Part shown: positions 11,764 through 26,674 of the stretch, piece after piece
Position numbering within the stretch: the first letter of the stretch is position 1
Layout: each line of letters begins with the position of its first letter
Assembly: GCF_030463565.1 (NCBI RefSeq)
Contig: NC_134654.1
Span: 18,367,702-18,431,701 of the forward strand
Length of the DNA: 64,000 nt
Reading direction: 5' to 3'
From: Pelecanus crispus
Taxonomy: Eukaryota; Chordata; Aves; Pelecaniformes; Pelecanidae
Translations under genes and position numbers: made by a program
The notes under the pieces: generated by a model
Seen by the model: only the letters and a program-made list of their open reading frames with translations
Told to the model about the DNA's origin: nothing
The model's database searches: none

Positions 11764-14700
11764 ATTAGAAGCCCAACTAAAACAGAAACCAGCATCTCAG
11801 GGGTGGGAGGCACAGAAAGATTATTGCCAAGAAGAGCAAAACAGAGGGATAAAGTATCTAGCTTTTGAAAAGTCCTTTCCGTAATGACACATTTCTCTCT
11901 GTCTGCAGATGACAGAATAAATTAAAAAATATTCCTGCCAGCCTTAAAGATACTGCTTTAGGAAATCTAAAGTTGCCTAATGGACTGGAATATAATCTCC
12001 ATGTTTTCAGTTTCCTCCATTTTACCCAAATCATTCACTTAAATAATTAAAGGATAATGAGCCGAAGAGTTTTCCCCTTTATAACCAACCCTCTCTGGAT
12101 TAGAGATTCAAAATAATAATTAAAAAAAAAAGGAATCCTGTCTACTGAACATGCTTGCAGATAATAGGAATATCCTTCACTTTCACTCTCCTGGGGTTTC
12201 CTAGATGCCATCTATCAGTCAGCTGCCATACCGTGGGGATGTTATTAGGGGCCAGTGAAGAGGCCGCCCTCATGCAGAATGATCCATCAAAACCCATGTT
12301 CCCTATACAGTTACAGTCTCCCTCCTAGGAAATGGGTTTGTATGCATCCATGTAGAGAACCTCATTGATTAGATAGAAAGAAAAATGGGCTAATCCTAAT
12401 TATAGCACTTCCTAAACTTTTCTTGACCTCTCCCTGATGCCGTCACCTCTTGGACCCGCTCCCTTGCCCAGCCTGTAACCAGGACCAGGGAAGGGCAGGG
12501 CTGGCGTTAGCCAAGAAGTGGTGCAGGAAGGGGATTTTTCACAAAAGCTGTATTTTCTGCATTTTTGAAAGTCTGGTGGAAAACCCATAGCAGCCCTAAC
12601 CAGTTCAAAGTGGGAAAACATCCCTAAATCTTTATGTTCAAGTGTACATGGATGGATTCACCCCATTGAGCCGTAGGCATTTCTCTGGGGAACGCAAGGC
12701 AATGGCTGTGACCTTCATTCCCTGTCCCCAGCAGAGACACGTAGATGTACTAGCAGGTAATTCAGTGATTTTCCAACGATGCCCGGCCTCGTGCAAGCAG
12801 CAGCTCTCCTGGCACATGCCCAGCACTCAGCTTTCTGCTACAAGGAGCCTGAGCCCCTTCAAGCATCTTATTTACAAGGGCTGGGCTTTCACAGGATATG
12901 GATTTTAAAAAGTAGCTTGTGTAGCAAAAGTGTCAATAAATACAGATTGGCATTTGATATTTTTAAGGGGGCAAAGCTCACTCTTTCTGCGTTTCTCCTA
13001 AAAAATGCCCAATGCCCATACCCTCCCCTCATCACAGTCTTCTACTCCTGGCCACCGGGGGCATAAATAAATTAGTTATGAGCTTTTCCAAGCAGTAAAC
13101 TTTTTTTTTTCCCCCTAAAGAAACACAGCAGTATCTAACAGCTTTCCATGCTGGAGTTTGGGAGCTTTTCAGAGCCATAAAATATTTATTTTAGGTTTTT
13201 TTTCCATTAGGTCTTAATTCTCAATATTTTATAAGAAGTTAAATTATCCAGGAGAACTGAGCTTTCATTTTGGGGGAAAAAAACCAAAAAGCATTTGCCC
13301 AATTATAAAATGACCATCAAGCACAGAGTGCAGAGAACATTTCTGAAGGAAAGAACTGAGCGCATAAAGAACTGAGCACAAACCTAAAAAATCCAGAACT
13401 GTTTGTTTTTCCTTCAAAGAGGATCAGTTTTAAGAACTGAACAGTCTGAGATTCATTTACACTCCTTTATCTTTTTCCCTAAAAGCAAAATGGTGCTCCT
13501 TATTCTTTTCTTTCAATACCACTTTTTTTTCTGGGCCCCATTTGCTGGACTAAGCTCTGCTTGCCTTCCAATTGTATGTGCCATCATCCTGCCATCCCAG
13601 CCATGTACCCCACAGCACATTTGCCTTTTTTGCGCCCTGCACATGCAGCCCAGGGCAAATAAAAATCTGAGGACCCAAATTCAAAATATTCTCCTAGGAC
13701 TCTCTGCTCAGACTCTGCTGGCCTAAAGATGCCCTTTTTATAAATGTAAAAGCTCTGGCTTCTGTCTGTGCCCCTCGAACATCCAGCCTCCTGCCCCAGG
13801 TGCCACAGATGTCTCAGGGTCTCTTGGCTCAGCCAGGAGGGAGTGGAAGGGGGACCGGGAGAAAGAACCTGAAATGAGCAGAAATGGGAGAAAGGGGTTG
13901 TGTTTTGTCAGAGCAAAGTTACTAATGAAAGAGGTAAAATGTGCAAAAACAACTCTAGATATCTTCTCATATGACAAATAAGTTTGGCCAGCACACGGTG
14001 CGGTTTGTCTTGGCACAAGTGTAACGTATAGGCAAGCTATGTGTAGAAATTTCACCCCCAGGAAAAGGGAAGGAGTGAGAAATGGCCTTATGCTGTGGCC
14101 CAGATGTGGTACATAGGGCACAGTGAGTGAATGGGGACATGGGTGGGAGGAGGTAGCCCGTGGGCACCCATCTGCATAGTCCTCAGTGGGAATGCACAGA
14201 TTTATGCCAGTTTGCTCCAGCCTGAATGCCAGCAGGGGAAACCAAACTTTGGCATATTTCAGACCCTGTCTAACCACAGAAAAATTTCTCCCATGACCCA
14301 CTTCTGTATCAGGACTAGTCAGTCTCTCTGCTGACACATCCAGGGCATCACAGTGCCGTGAGATGTCACCTAATTGTCCCCAAGGAAGCAGCTTTCTGCT
14401 TTCCCCTTTGCGTATGCAGAGGCTGGTAAAGAACTATAACCCAGGGAGGAGAACTCAGCACACGCAGTTAATGACCAATGAACACCACTATAATGTAGCG
14501 TGGTGGGGTTAGAATCTGCTATAACCTTCCTCATTAATGACACACAGTTAAAGGTTATTAATTATGAACTCACTTGTTGACATTAAACTGTTTTACTGTC
14601 CAAGAGCCAGAGCTGGAGGTTCATCCTTCCCTTCAATTAGCCAGTCACCCTCTCTCAACACTGTCTCCATCCCCACCCCTCCTCGTCCCCCAGTTTGGGA

Positions 14701-17700
14701 AATAATTTGTGTTCTTCATCTGAAAGCATTAATTGAGAGGAGAACAAACGGAGTCCCAGGCAATTTGAACAAGCCTCATTACTGACTGAGGGCTTGTTTT
14801 GAATCAGCATCCATCAAAACAACAATTGCAATGCCCTGGCCCAGCACCAAAACGGTACTGGGAGGGCTGGTGGGAGAGACAGGGGGTTTGTTCTCTGGGA
14901 GCCAGTTGTGCACCTTTAATGATGACTATTGCAGCCAGCTCCTGACTGATTGCTGCACAGCCCAGTGCGTCCTTTCCTGCATTAAGCCCTCATTACCCAG
15001 CAGCAGGATGAAAACCATGGGCAGAGACATGCTGCCCCTCCACGCTGCTGCCCACCATGCAGCGGGGCTCCCAGACAATGTCACGTTTCTGTGGCTGGAG
15101 ACCACCCGCAGCAGAAGATGCCACGTGCAATTAGGACATGTTTGTTTTCTGCCTTGCCTGACGTTGCCCCAGCTGGAGGAGAGCTCCAGGCCAGGCTGGG
15201 GTGAGACATGAGCAAAGCGCTTTGCGGAGCGCCTTTGCTGAAAGGGATAAATTACCTTCTGCTCCTCTGCATGGGCGGACAGAGAGCTGTTTGGGGACAC
15301 AGGGAGGGCTGCACAGGTTTTCTGCCAGGCTCTGCAACAGCTCCTGGTGGCTATTTTTTCACTCCCTCCGCCTGCTTCTCTCCTTTCCTCTTTCCTCTTT
15401 CTTTTCCTTTCCTCGCAATTTCCCATCTTCAACTGCCTCTCAACTCATTGGATGGGATGATCTCATCTAGCTTCAGGCGTGCTAGATGTCTAAGTGAGGT
15501 ACACAAGTCAATGTGGGGAGATGGGAGTCTAAGACAGGGCTAAAGATGTGCCCACCTTTCTCCATTACCCTTACAGAGATCAACCCATTGAGTTCTCCTC
15601 CTCCCTAACTCACTGGCTTAAATTGCTACATTATCCTAAACTGGCTGGTAATTCTTGAATGGGTGAGAAGGACATAAGGGAAGGAAAGAGAAGAGGGGTT
15701 TTTGCAGCAACATCCAAGGCTGCTTGGACCCGGAGATTTTGCTTTCAGCACACCTCTGCTTTCTTCCAACTACTAAGAGAAAGCTGGTAAGAAAAAAGCA
15801 ACCATGGATCAGCATAGGGGCTAAGGCTGCTGCCAGTGGGGCCAGCAGACTTTTCCCCTGATGCTGGTCCAGCTCTGTGAGATGATCACTGAATTCATAA
15901 ATAGCTTAGGGATTTTCTTGCTAGAGGTAAGAGCAATCATTTCAACAGCTTTCTTTGTGTTTGCTCTTTGTAACCTATGCTGAAATACCAGCATGTAAGA
16001 GCAAAGGAGCTGTGCTTAGCATGCTTTGGGATAAAGACTTTGATAGCTTGGGCTGTACGTGTGCAGCTCATCACCGCCACAGTTCTCATACAAGTGCCCA
16101 GCTGATATAAAGTGGTCCTCAAACAGTCTAATTGTAACTGTTTTCTCTAAACATTTACAACCAACAAAATGTGCATGTGTACATTCAGCAGAGGGCCAAG
16201 GAGAAAAACAGCAGCTGCTCCCCGCATTCCTGCTGGAGCTTGTATATATTCCAGTGCTTTTTAAAGCATCTATTTACATTTGCATTTTGGATCCCTCTTC
16301 ACTTCCTGAGCAGACTTGGCCAAATCCAGCACTGGTGCAAAAAGGGTGCATTGCCCTGACATCAGCACAGCTGCACTCCTTTCTGCCAGGCAGGAGGATG
16401 ACCTGTTTTCTTTTTCCATGGTACAAGTGTGCATCTCCTGCTTTGCTTGTCCTTACAAAAACAGGCACTGACACTTTGCAGCCTTGCTAGAGTGCCCAGG
16501 CCACAGTCAAGCTGGTATCTTGTGGCCATCCACAGCACCACTTGAGCTCACACCATCCCCTGGGGCTTCCCCACCTCTTGCCCAAGCAGGCAGGGACACT
16601 GCTGAGCAAATGCTGCCCCGAGTGCATCATGTAAGTCAGGGCAGCTCAAGGCTGGCAGCGATGGGAAACCACCTTGGATGTCCCAGCTTCACCTGCAAAC
16701 TAGCATGGCAGTGCTACAGCTCCTCTGCTTTTAAATCAGAGCACAGCTACTTGTAGGAAGATAAGAGTCTTTTATAGCTGGATAAATTGCATTGGTTTCA
16801 GCAATGAGAACAAACCCACCGTGGAAGGGTCACAGGAGATGGTCTGGCTTTCTGCGCAGCAGGAGCCATGGCTCGGATCTTATCGGCTTCTTCTGAGAAG
16901 TAATGAAGCAGCTACCGAATGTAGGCTGTGAGGAAAGAAAGTGCCGTCTGTCAGCTCCATGTTGGGCTCTGAAGAACAGTATTTTTATCAGACAACATGT
17001 GATAATTTCAGCCTTTCCCTGTTTAATGTTGTCTCAGAGCAGCACAAATCCCATCTCATTCCCTACTAACCATTCATTCGGATGAGGGCTTGTTGCCCAG
17101 AGAAGCAATTTTGCCAAGGGGGAGAAAAAGACAGGCAGTTGTGAGTGTCCTCCTGGGATAATGCTCACCTCCAGGAAGGCTGCACGCCACTGGGATGCAT
17201 GTCCCCACTTTTTCAAGTGGGACATTGTCAGGTGTGGTGCTCCTGGCCGTCTGACTCCTCCCAGCATCAGGTAGACCTTGCATTAAAATTGGCTGTGAGT
17301 CTTCTTGATGGAAAGACAGTGCAGAAGCATCCTTTCTCTTGGGAAGTGCTGTTGGACAGGCTGGTCTGTGCTCTGCTGAAACATGGGTACCAAAGCGCTC
17401 TCAGAGTGTCACATCGAGTACCAGCATCCCCCAGCCACCTCTCTAGGGGCACAGCCCTCGTTGGAGTGGGAGGCACAGCACGAAGGGATGGACGTGACCT
17501 GACGGCCGTCGGTCTCTCACAGGATTTTGAAGGGAGATGCCTTCAAGCCCTGACCTGTGGTGCTTTGTCATGTCGTGGATTAAATTCCTTCTGAAAGGCA
17601 AAATCAAAGCTTATGGGTGTGGATAACGAGGAGCCATAAATGTTCTCTACAAGGTGAACGCTTCACTCTTTAAAAAAAATAAAATGTGTGAGGCTGCTGA

Positions 17701-20700
17701 GGCTGGTTGCGGGACCCCAGCACTTTCTGATTTTTGCTAACACATCTTGAAGCTGCAGGTAGTTGAGATACCTGGTCAGGCGAAGAGGAAAAGGGCATTC
17801 AGCTGCTATGTCTGATGCCTCCCCTTTCCTCCCTGCTCTTTTCCCTACCTTTGCATGGAGAGGATCCCCAAAGCAAAGGGCATAATACATTTACATTTCT
17901 TGTTCATTCCAGAGGTTTTTCCTTTCAATGGGAAGATAAAAAGCCCTTAGCATATAGCAAGACACATGATGATCTTACATTTTAAACAAAAAAGCTGCAA
18001 GGAGATGTATTTAAGGCCAAAATCATCCAGTGCGCATTTTCAGAGCATTGCCCTAGGACCAGGAAAGGACTGGAATATCCTGTGCAACGTGTTAAAATAT
18101 CCTATAACTCCTTCTGCAGAGGCATAACCCCAAAAACCCAGGTGTTCCCCTGGTACAGCGCAGGGACCCTCTCCTCCCCTCAAGCTCCCTCCCATTCACT
18201 TTAATTATCTAGTGCACCACAGCAGGTAACTTGCATGGTTGGTCACCTTTAATGGCTCCTCAACAGTAGAGATTTAATTAAATTAGCAGGTTCAAAAACA
18301 AACATGGAGATGAAGAGAAAATAGGCCTGGCATGTTAAGCATAAAAAAATTCATCACTTAACAGTGACATTAACAAATGATGTTCATTACTTATTTTCCA
18401 AATGACCAAGCCTGATCTCTGATGGAGATGTAGGGAATTCCAGTAATTCTCTTTTAATCATTTTGCTTTGCATGATGGAAGATGGGAACTGCTCACCAGT
18501 AACATGGTGCTGGGCTGAAGAGGAGACGCAATTCTTTATGAAAGACGAGAGCATGTTTTGTCTTGGTGCAGCATCAATATGACCAGAGACCGAGACAGAA
18601 GGAGAGCAAAGTGCAGCAGCGTTTTAATCAGAGAGCAGGTTTTAATTCACAGGCTCAGAAGAGCCTGCTGATCAGCTTTGCTTCCATGTGGCAGCACCTC
18701 CAGAGAGGAAATGAAGAACTGAATGGTGTAAAACAGTGTAATTTCATAGCAGTTAACAGCAAGAGACCAAAAAAGCTACATTGCTTTTTGCTTTAGCCCC
18801 CCTTGAAGATCCATCCTTTTTGTGCCTACATGAATCTCTGATGAATTCCTAAAAAAACATGAGTTTATTTATATTTCTGTGTTGCTCGTTGCTGTTTGCC
18901 TATGTTAGCTGCCACCATCTGGTTTCACCTGTGTGGGTTGTGCTGTGCATCCCATATCGGACCCTGCTTTCATGCCCAGATTTCATAAATAAACTTTGCA
19001 AAAAAAGGAGATGGGAACTTTGATGCTGATTACAATGTCTCACTCCATCAGTGTTTGATGTGGAGGAGCTTGTGCACTTCTATGGCTGCTTTACTTTCTT
19101 CTTGCTCACCTTTTGAAGCTGCTGTCCCTGTGCTTTTTTCCATATGCAGAAGTGTTTGTGGCTGATTCAGTGACTGCAGAGTTGTTTGCTTCTGTAAGCA
19201 GGTGTGCTCTCAGGAGAACATGCACGTGCATTTGTGTGAGGTGTGACAGGACACGCTGTACCACAGCCCAAATGTAAAATAGTACATAGCTGTTGTTTTT
19301 GTCTGGTTTTGTGTTGTTATTGTTGCAGGGGTTGTACAACATGTGCCCTCTATGACACAGGGACCACACCCCATGGTGGGACACGTCCCTCACTGTCCTG
19401 TGGTCCTTATTTCTGCATCACAGTGCTGACTTCACACTGCTCAGGCAGAGATGATTTTTAGACACTGCTAATAAATATAAGTGTGCATCCACATCACCTG
19501 TAATAGACCTTGTCCTCCTAAGTCCTATACATCTAAAAAAGCCAACCTCTGCTCCAAAGAGCTTGCAGTAATACCTGAAAGTGCTTTCCTGCAGTGGTTA
19601 CAAATGGATTAACCGTGCACCAGGCAACTAGTTAGTGCATCGTGCATCCCAACCTAGTGACAGTTTGCATTGCTTTGTGAGCACAGACACACCTGTAATA
19701 CACTTCTGAGACTGTAAACAGTACTGCAGGCACACGGGGTGGATTCGCATGCTCATTTCCCGTGGTGTTATATATGGATTTGTGCCTGTTCCTGCTGGAA
19801 ATTAGAGCATCTTTATATCACCCAGCTGTACTTCGCATGTATGTTTGCATTTGTACAAGCAGGCTGTGTCCGCAGTGGGGTCTGTCACCTGTGTGCAGGA
19901 GGCACTGCCAGTCTGAGTAGTACAGTGGGTCTCAGCTCACTGCCCAGCAGCAGGGATGTCAAGCTGAGCGGGTGATTACACCATTTATTACGATGTTTAG
20001 CCACTTCTTTGCAGCATGTGTAGGAGCTACCCTAACTGCTCCTACACCCGGCAGTGATTTCTTGTCCTTGTAATATCAGAGCAATGTTTCCCAGCAATTT
20101 TGAGAGGTGCAGGAGTGGAGCTGTTAGCGTGGGGGGGTTAAATTTACTTAAAATGCTGGAGATAGGCAAATGGATTTCAGACACCCTGTTCTGGCTGAGC
20201 TAAGAGGAGAAACCAATACCAAGAAGTTGATCGAAATCTGTGGTGATTTCTGTGCTGTTCTAGACAACACATTCAGTTCTGATACAGGAAACTGTTATTG
20301 CAAAAACCTTCCAGCCCTTTTGTGAAGGACTTAGCAGTGGATGGGCATTAAAGTCCAGGTGCCCATCCCCTTTAATGCTAATGGGAACCCAGCCTCCCAG
20401 CTCAGTGAATTATGTCTGCATTCAGCTTAGCAGAAGCGGTGTGGGAGTACTAGCAGAGCTCTCCTAATGTGCTATTCTGGTCCAGCTATGCTTTGTACTT
20501 GTACAGTGAAACCACTCCCTGCAATATAAGGGACCATATGGGAACTGCAGCTTTGCTGATACAGCTGTCTGTGTGCTGGGACTTGAGTGGACACGGTCCT
20601 GTCTGCCGGTCACATTGGTCTGTTCAGCAGCAAAAGGCTGGTGGGTTCCCATGGTGTGAGGCTGAAAAACCTCAGTCTCCCTCTTCTCCTTCCTGGTAGC

Positions 20701-23700
20701 TCTGGGGAAAAATAGATTTCATGAGAGGGTGAAGAGTACCAGTGGCACTCTTGCTGTAGTGACCATTGGGCAGTTGAAAGGTCATTAACACAAAGTGTGA
20801 CACACAGTAGTGTCCCAACACCAAATAATCCTTAAGGACTTTCCTGGGCACTTGGGTTTCTTTGCCAGGACTCAAGGACATGCCAGCCAAACCCTGAAGC
20901 TCCCAAAAGGTCCTGAGTTCCCCATGGAGAAGACAACGATGGCTACCCTGTGTTTGCCAGGAAGACACTGTGTGATGACCCCTTGTGAACACTAAACACA
21001 AGCAAGCAGGAGCTAGCAGCTTCCTCCTCTGCCCGCCATTATTGCTGTGCCAAGCACAAGGACGGTCTGTGGCACAGCAGGAGCAACTGGCCGACTTCAT
21101 TTTTGGAAACAGCTCAGCTCCCAAGGCAGGGTCCACTCTGCTGCCTGCAGTGAGGCTGACAGGGCAGGCAGCACCCTGTGCTGCGTGCAGGGCTCAGCCC
21201 CAGCTGCACTGATGCTGCCTGGCACAAAGCCCCGGCACCGGTCACAAACGGGGCAGTTTCTGCTCAAAGCCTCAGTTTGATTTAGTTTAGGTTTCAGAGG
21301 CAACATATAAACATTCCCAGTGAAGACACTTCTTCCAAGGGGCTCAGCCAAGTGGGGTTTCCTCCTCTGTGTTTATGGGAAAGCATTTTGTTTAGAAAGA
21401 AAAGCAAATGAGCAGATCCCCACATTCCTCCCCAGCACATCTCAGCCAGCTCGCCGGCCTCTGGGATGGGATATGTAGCACAAACTCAAGGGAAATTTGT
21501 GTTAAGAGTCCCTTATTAAAATCCCAGCAGTGTGTCTGCAGGACGTGAGGCACCACAGGCTGGCTTAGGAGCTGGGAGAGGGTGGGAGGCACCGTTGGTA
21601 ATGCAGCCTGCAAATCAAGAGTTATCCTGAGACTCATTAGATAAATCATTCAGATAAATGCTTCTCCTAAGGACTCTTCTAGCCCATGACTCAATACCAC
21701 AGCCTACTTACAGCCCAGGAAGGATAGAAAATGTGGCATTGCTTGTACTGTGTTCTTAGGAACTATAAAAGAAGAGATAGTTTGGATTTTGCCCTTTAGG
21801 GCTACAAATAGGTTGAAAATTCACCTCTGTATGAACACCAGCAGAAAGATTTACACCCATGAAGTACCACTCAAAATAGGCTTTAAGTGAGAATTAATTG
21901 GTATCTATACCTCTGAGCAGGGTGAATTTCCCCTGGGCCTGAATAAGTTCTGCCTGAGCCTTTCATGGAGTTGTTATTTCTTTCACTAAAGGGGGAGAAA
22001 AAGGGATGAAAATCTCCACTGAGAACAGCTGGCTAATTTTTGCTCTTTATAACAAACTCAGGCCAAGATCTGGTTGCTGGCAAGCACAGAACCAACATCT
22101 GCAGGAGGAGAGGCCTCTGGCCTCCCCAGCTCGCTGGAATTTTCCAGCTAATGTGAAATATTTCCCAAGTTAACGACAGCGTCTGTCAAGGCATGGATGG
22201 GGTAGCCAGGTGGTCATTTTTTTGATACATAGCTGGGTATCACAGGGCGAGTGACTGAAGAAAAACCCAGTCTTGTGCAGAGCTGGACTCCACAACCATG
22301 CTCCAAGGGATCAGGTTTTCTTTCTGGGGCTGCTCTGAGGAGCAGGACCCTCCTAATCTCATGTTGCCTTTGTCCAGTTTGCTCCTTGATTTGGGGGACC
22401 AGTATAAGGGAAGGGTCTAATATCACTCCCATGTCACCACTGACCTCAAAAGATCCACCATCAGTCTTGTAAACACTGATACCATGGTCACCTCATCAGC
22501 AAATTTCCAAGAGCTTTAAACAGCAGGTCAATAAAGCTGTTTATCCCCATGCACACCTTGGGAAAATAAGGCTCAGTGCTGAGAAGTGACTTCCCAAGCT
22601 CACCCATCCAGCAGTACCATCAACCTTCTAAGGGCCAACGTATGTCCATGGCCTCTCTGGAAGGGCTGGTCCTTCACCTCCCATACCTTTGTGATTTGAC
22701 TCCAGATGCTTCCAAAAGTCCTTTTATGGCTGATCAATGGCTTCAGTTTGAAATGAGACAGTGGGATGCACCCAGGATACCTGCAGAGCAGTGATTGCAT
22801 TTCCACTGGTATTCGCAGGACTGGCACTGAGGGTGAAGGTGAGGAGTGAAAGCATCAGGACCGATCTCGCCTCTAATTCTGATCAAGATGAAATCACCAG
22901 ACAGAGGCGTGGGACGGCCCCAAATTAGCTGACATTGGTCTTAGAGACTAACTGCCCTGGACTGATGATCTGGCAACTCTCACCTCCAAGCCCCTAAACC
23001 CCCTCCATCCTCCTCGAAGTTCAGCGGCAAAACAAAGGGAGCCAGTTCCTGATCAGTGACACGCTGGGCATCCATGGGAAGGAGGCAGCTCAGGGGTTAA
23101 GGCTCTTGGCAGCATTTCAGTTGTACAGTGCAATAAAATACTTTATGACATTTTTACAATATTGTGCAACGGGATTTTGAGACCTCTAAAGAAAACATTA
23201 TGTAAAAGTAAGATGCAGCTGAGTGGAGCAAGCCCAGCAGGTAAGAGTTTCTCTCTTTTCCTCCTCTCTCTTCTCTTCTCCTGCTGCCCTCGCTGCAGGC
23301 AGGAGCACTTGCTCTCCATGCCACAGGCCAGCCCAGCTTCCCTGGCGCTTCTCAGCACATCTGTGCCGTTTTTATTTGCGTGCCACATACTTCCACAGTG
23401 AGCACATATCACATGTTGCTACAAACAGCCCCAATAAACATGGGAGCCAAGTGTGCCTAAATATTACAACATATTAAACACCTTTTAGCCTGATCCATAA
23501 CCTTGTAATTGGTATAAAAATAACAAGACTCGTCCTTAAGTCAGATTCCACAGTTGCCATTGTCCATTTGCTGTGTGACATCGTGGCTTGGCGCACCGGT
23601 GGCAGGGCCAGGAGAGGCAAGCTTGCAGCGATCAGCTAAAATCCTTTAGGTCACTAACTCAGCTCCCAAAGCTAACCCAAGTGATTCTGAATCAAGGAAA

Positions 23701-24840
23701 AACACACTCATCTTGAAAGGATAGGGGGTGTTTCATTTTACAGTGAGACATGGAAAAAGAGCGGTGGTCTCAAATGAAACACTGAAGTGAGTGCTTCATC
23801 AGAAATAAAGCTTATCCCAGTGGTTCAGCATCTTCGTAACCATGTGGAGGTCACCCCCATTGCAGAAGACCAAAGTCACCTCTGGGCAGTCCTTACCCTC
23901 CTGGAAGTGCTGCAGGAGCGAGCCTTCAGCAGATGTGGGATTGTCACACAGATGTGCTGAGCATGGTTGTATCTGTCATTGCACCGTTAGTCCTTGTAGG
24001 AGACGGTCTAATGTGAAAGCTCAGGTTGTCTCCAAGCCAGAGATCACTGAGGCTGCAAGAGAATCCTGGGGAAGTGTCACAGTCCTAGGGACAGGACACT
24101 GGACGAAATCAGCCTCGTCAGGACCAGCAGGGTCATTTTGATGATCTTCTGTTACTGCTCCAGAAATGAGGCTCCCCTTTGAATGTACCAGACAGGTAGA
24201 AAATTTATCTGCAATTCCAAGGTAAATTTGACCAGGACTGTTCCAGATGCTCTGAGATCAGAGATCACTATGTAAAAACATGCAGAAGCTTTAAAACAAA
24301 TCCCCAAAATTGGGTGGTGGAAGAGGAGTCTTTAGCTCCCCCTCACATGCTCTTCCTTCCCTGTTTCAACCCTTCTGGTAACAACATGGGACAGGAATGT
24401 ACTTTTATAACTGAGGCAGCAATGAAGTTCTTCTGTAATCACTTTATTCCAGGAACTGACGCTCTAAGAAAAATCCCAAATATCACAAGGCTTGGCATAA
24501 TATCATACAAATTGGCAACACTACATTTGGAATGAGGCAAGCTAAGAAAAGCCTAATCCAATCTTATGCTTTAGAGGACCAGTATAGCAGCAGCAGATTG
24601 CCTGGGGTGGTCGGGAAAGAAACACTTGTCCCTGCATGGGATGTGTCCAGGCTCTGCAGAGCAGAGAGGGGGTCTCAGAAGAAGCCCCAGCATTTGAACT
24701 TCTGCAGGCAGAGACATCCAATGTCACGGCTTGTTTGTCTGATCAAACAGAGCAAATCTCTTGCTCTGATCCTGCTGATGGCTCTAAATTGCTTTAACCG
24801 TTGTTAAATGAACCACACAATATATTTTCAATGTAAGCAA

Positions 24841-24858
24841 TTTTTTTTTTTTTTTTTT
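24841..24858. repeat. T18 homopolymer
   Basis: An uninterrupted run of T. No attached retroposed sequence was recognised. Confidence 0.9.
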
Positions 24859-25685
24859 AACAGCTCTTTGGCCTGACTTCAGTAGGTGTTTCAGCTCCCT
24901 TGGAAGGTACTGCTGAGAAACTGTTGTACATGAAGACTCACCTGAACTGGTTTTGCTCTTTTGTTTCCTTCTGTTGACTATTAATGTCTTTTTTATTACA
25001 TGGCTCCATCCATGCCCAGAGCTTCTTTGCAGTGCATGCTGTACATGCTCACAGGAAGGCACCTCTGTTTGGAAGTGTGTAATTACAGCCTAATTAGGCA
25101 AGAGGGAGAAGCTGCTGAGCTGAGGCTGGACATGAGCAGTCCGACCCCCCTGCAGATGGGAAGCCTGTGGCCCTTCCCAAAACAAGGCTCCCCTTGGCTT
25201 CCCCAGGGAGTCCTTCCACAGAGGTGGGATTAGGCTGCTCTGTGGGAAGTGCATTGGGAAGAGTCGTCACCCATCCCATAAATCCTGGTTGTGTCAGCTC
25301 CTGCCTCTCCATGGCACCACTTCTCGGTGCCAAAGAAACTCCATGGATAGAAACAACGAGAAAAGTTGTATGTTGAATTGCATTAAAACACCAGTACGTT
25401 TGCTGCTCTGTTATTCAGGGAGTTTTCCTTGCCCCTTCCAGTTTTGAGGGTCTTGTGTCACTGTGCCCCTCAGACTTCACATTTTTTGCAGTACTTTTGG
25501 AAATGGGTCAAACCTGGTAAAAGTTTAGATATCAAAAGTTTGAGCAAAACTAACATGTAACACCATTTGTCAATCACAATGAATCTTTTGCTTCTGGGAA
25601 AGGTATTATTTGAAAGCCCCACATTTTCTCACAGTGGGAATTTTCCAGCTAAATGGCTCCCAATTCAAATTTGTCATGAAATGTC

Positions 25686-25701
25686 AAAAAAAAAAAAAAA
25701 A
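25686..25701. repeat. A16 homopolymer
   Basis: An uninterrupted run of A within AT-rich unique sequence. Confidence 0.9.
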
Positions 25702-26674
25702 TCCTAGCCATACCCAGCTATATCTCCCTTGAAATGCTAAATTACTCTGCTTTTCATGTCAAATTTGTAGCAAGTATATCCGATTATGAGGAGTTTGCCT
25801 GGGAGGTGGTAAGGAGATTTTTTGGTACTACAAACTTTCTCCTGGAGTCTGTGTGCAAAATCCTGGAGGGTTGTTCTGCTGGAAAACAGTTCTTCCCAGC
25901 AGAGGTGCTTCCCAGCATGACACCTCGAGCTATGACTCCTCACAAGCCAAAGAACGACTTCTCTGGGGAGCCACTGTTGGACTGATGTTGTTTTGCTGGG
26001 GACTGTGGGCATTATCCTGCTCACACATATACATCCTGGATATTTGTGGGTATCATGGGTGACCTAGTGAGTAAAGTGTCTTAGTGTTCATCCATCCTTA
26101 GCACAATCTGCCTCTCATCTTGGTATTTCCCATGGGATTTTTGGTGAAACTCTTCCAGAACCACAAAAAAATTCCATCTTGCAGCAGAAGAGGCTCCTGG
26201 AGTCCTGAAGAGCTTTGGATGGAAAGCAAGAGCCCTACAAAGGGACAGGCTGTGTGCCAAAGCTCAGCTGCATGAGGGCATTGGACACTGCGGGGTAGTG
26301 ACAGAAGGTGACAAATGTCCTTACCATGAAGGGAGCTCTTCCTTGGGCTGCTTGTTCCCTCCCTGTCAAGTCACAAACCTCAATCCCTTGAAAACGTTAA
26401 AGGAAACAAGAAAAAGCTTTGGTTCAGAGGAAAGAAAGGGTGTTCACAAGTGATGGTAGGATGGAAAATTGTGTCTCCTCTGAAGCAGCTGTGACTCCAC
26501 CACTAGGCATGTCCACACTCATAACGAGGGACCTCCACAACAGATATCCCCTTCAGCTTGGGTAAACCCAGTGAGTGGAAAACCCTTCCCATTTGCCTGC
26601 AGATTTATCCAAGTCCCCCTCCAGCACCTCACAGAGTGCCCACCATCACCTCTCAGTAGTTTTTCCACTTCAGG

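Larger units (their letters stand above)
8107..26674. other. Long non-coding interval, no gene seen
   Basis: About 18.5 kb hold no coding gene I can support. The longest frames (8985-9533 plus; 13738-14337 minus) have no recognisable domain, and no neighbouring exon reads as part of a known protein. Homopolymer tracts lie at 11745-11763, 24841-24858 and 25686-25701. AT-rich blocks with homeodomain-like TTAATTAAATTA cores, for example 18230-18420, look like possible conserved non-coding sequence, but this cannot be shown from one genome. Confidence 0.5.

Noticed and set aside
13738-14337. 199-codon minus-strand open frame
   Set aside because: No domain, no homologous neighbour, and a length that can occur by chance once or so in a 64-kb window of this composition.
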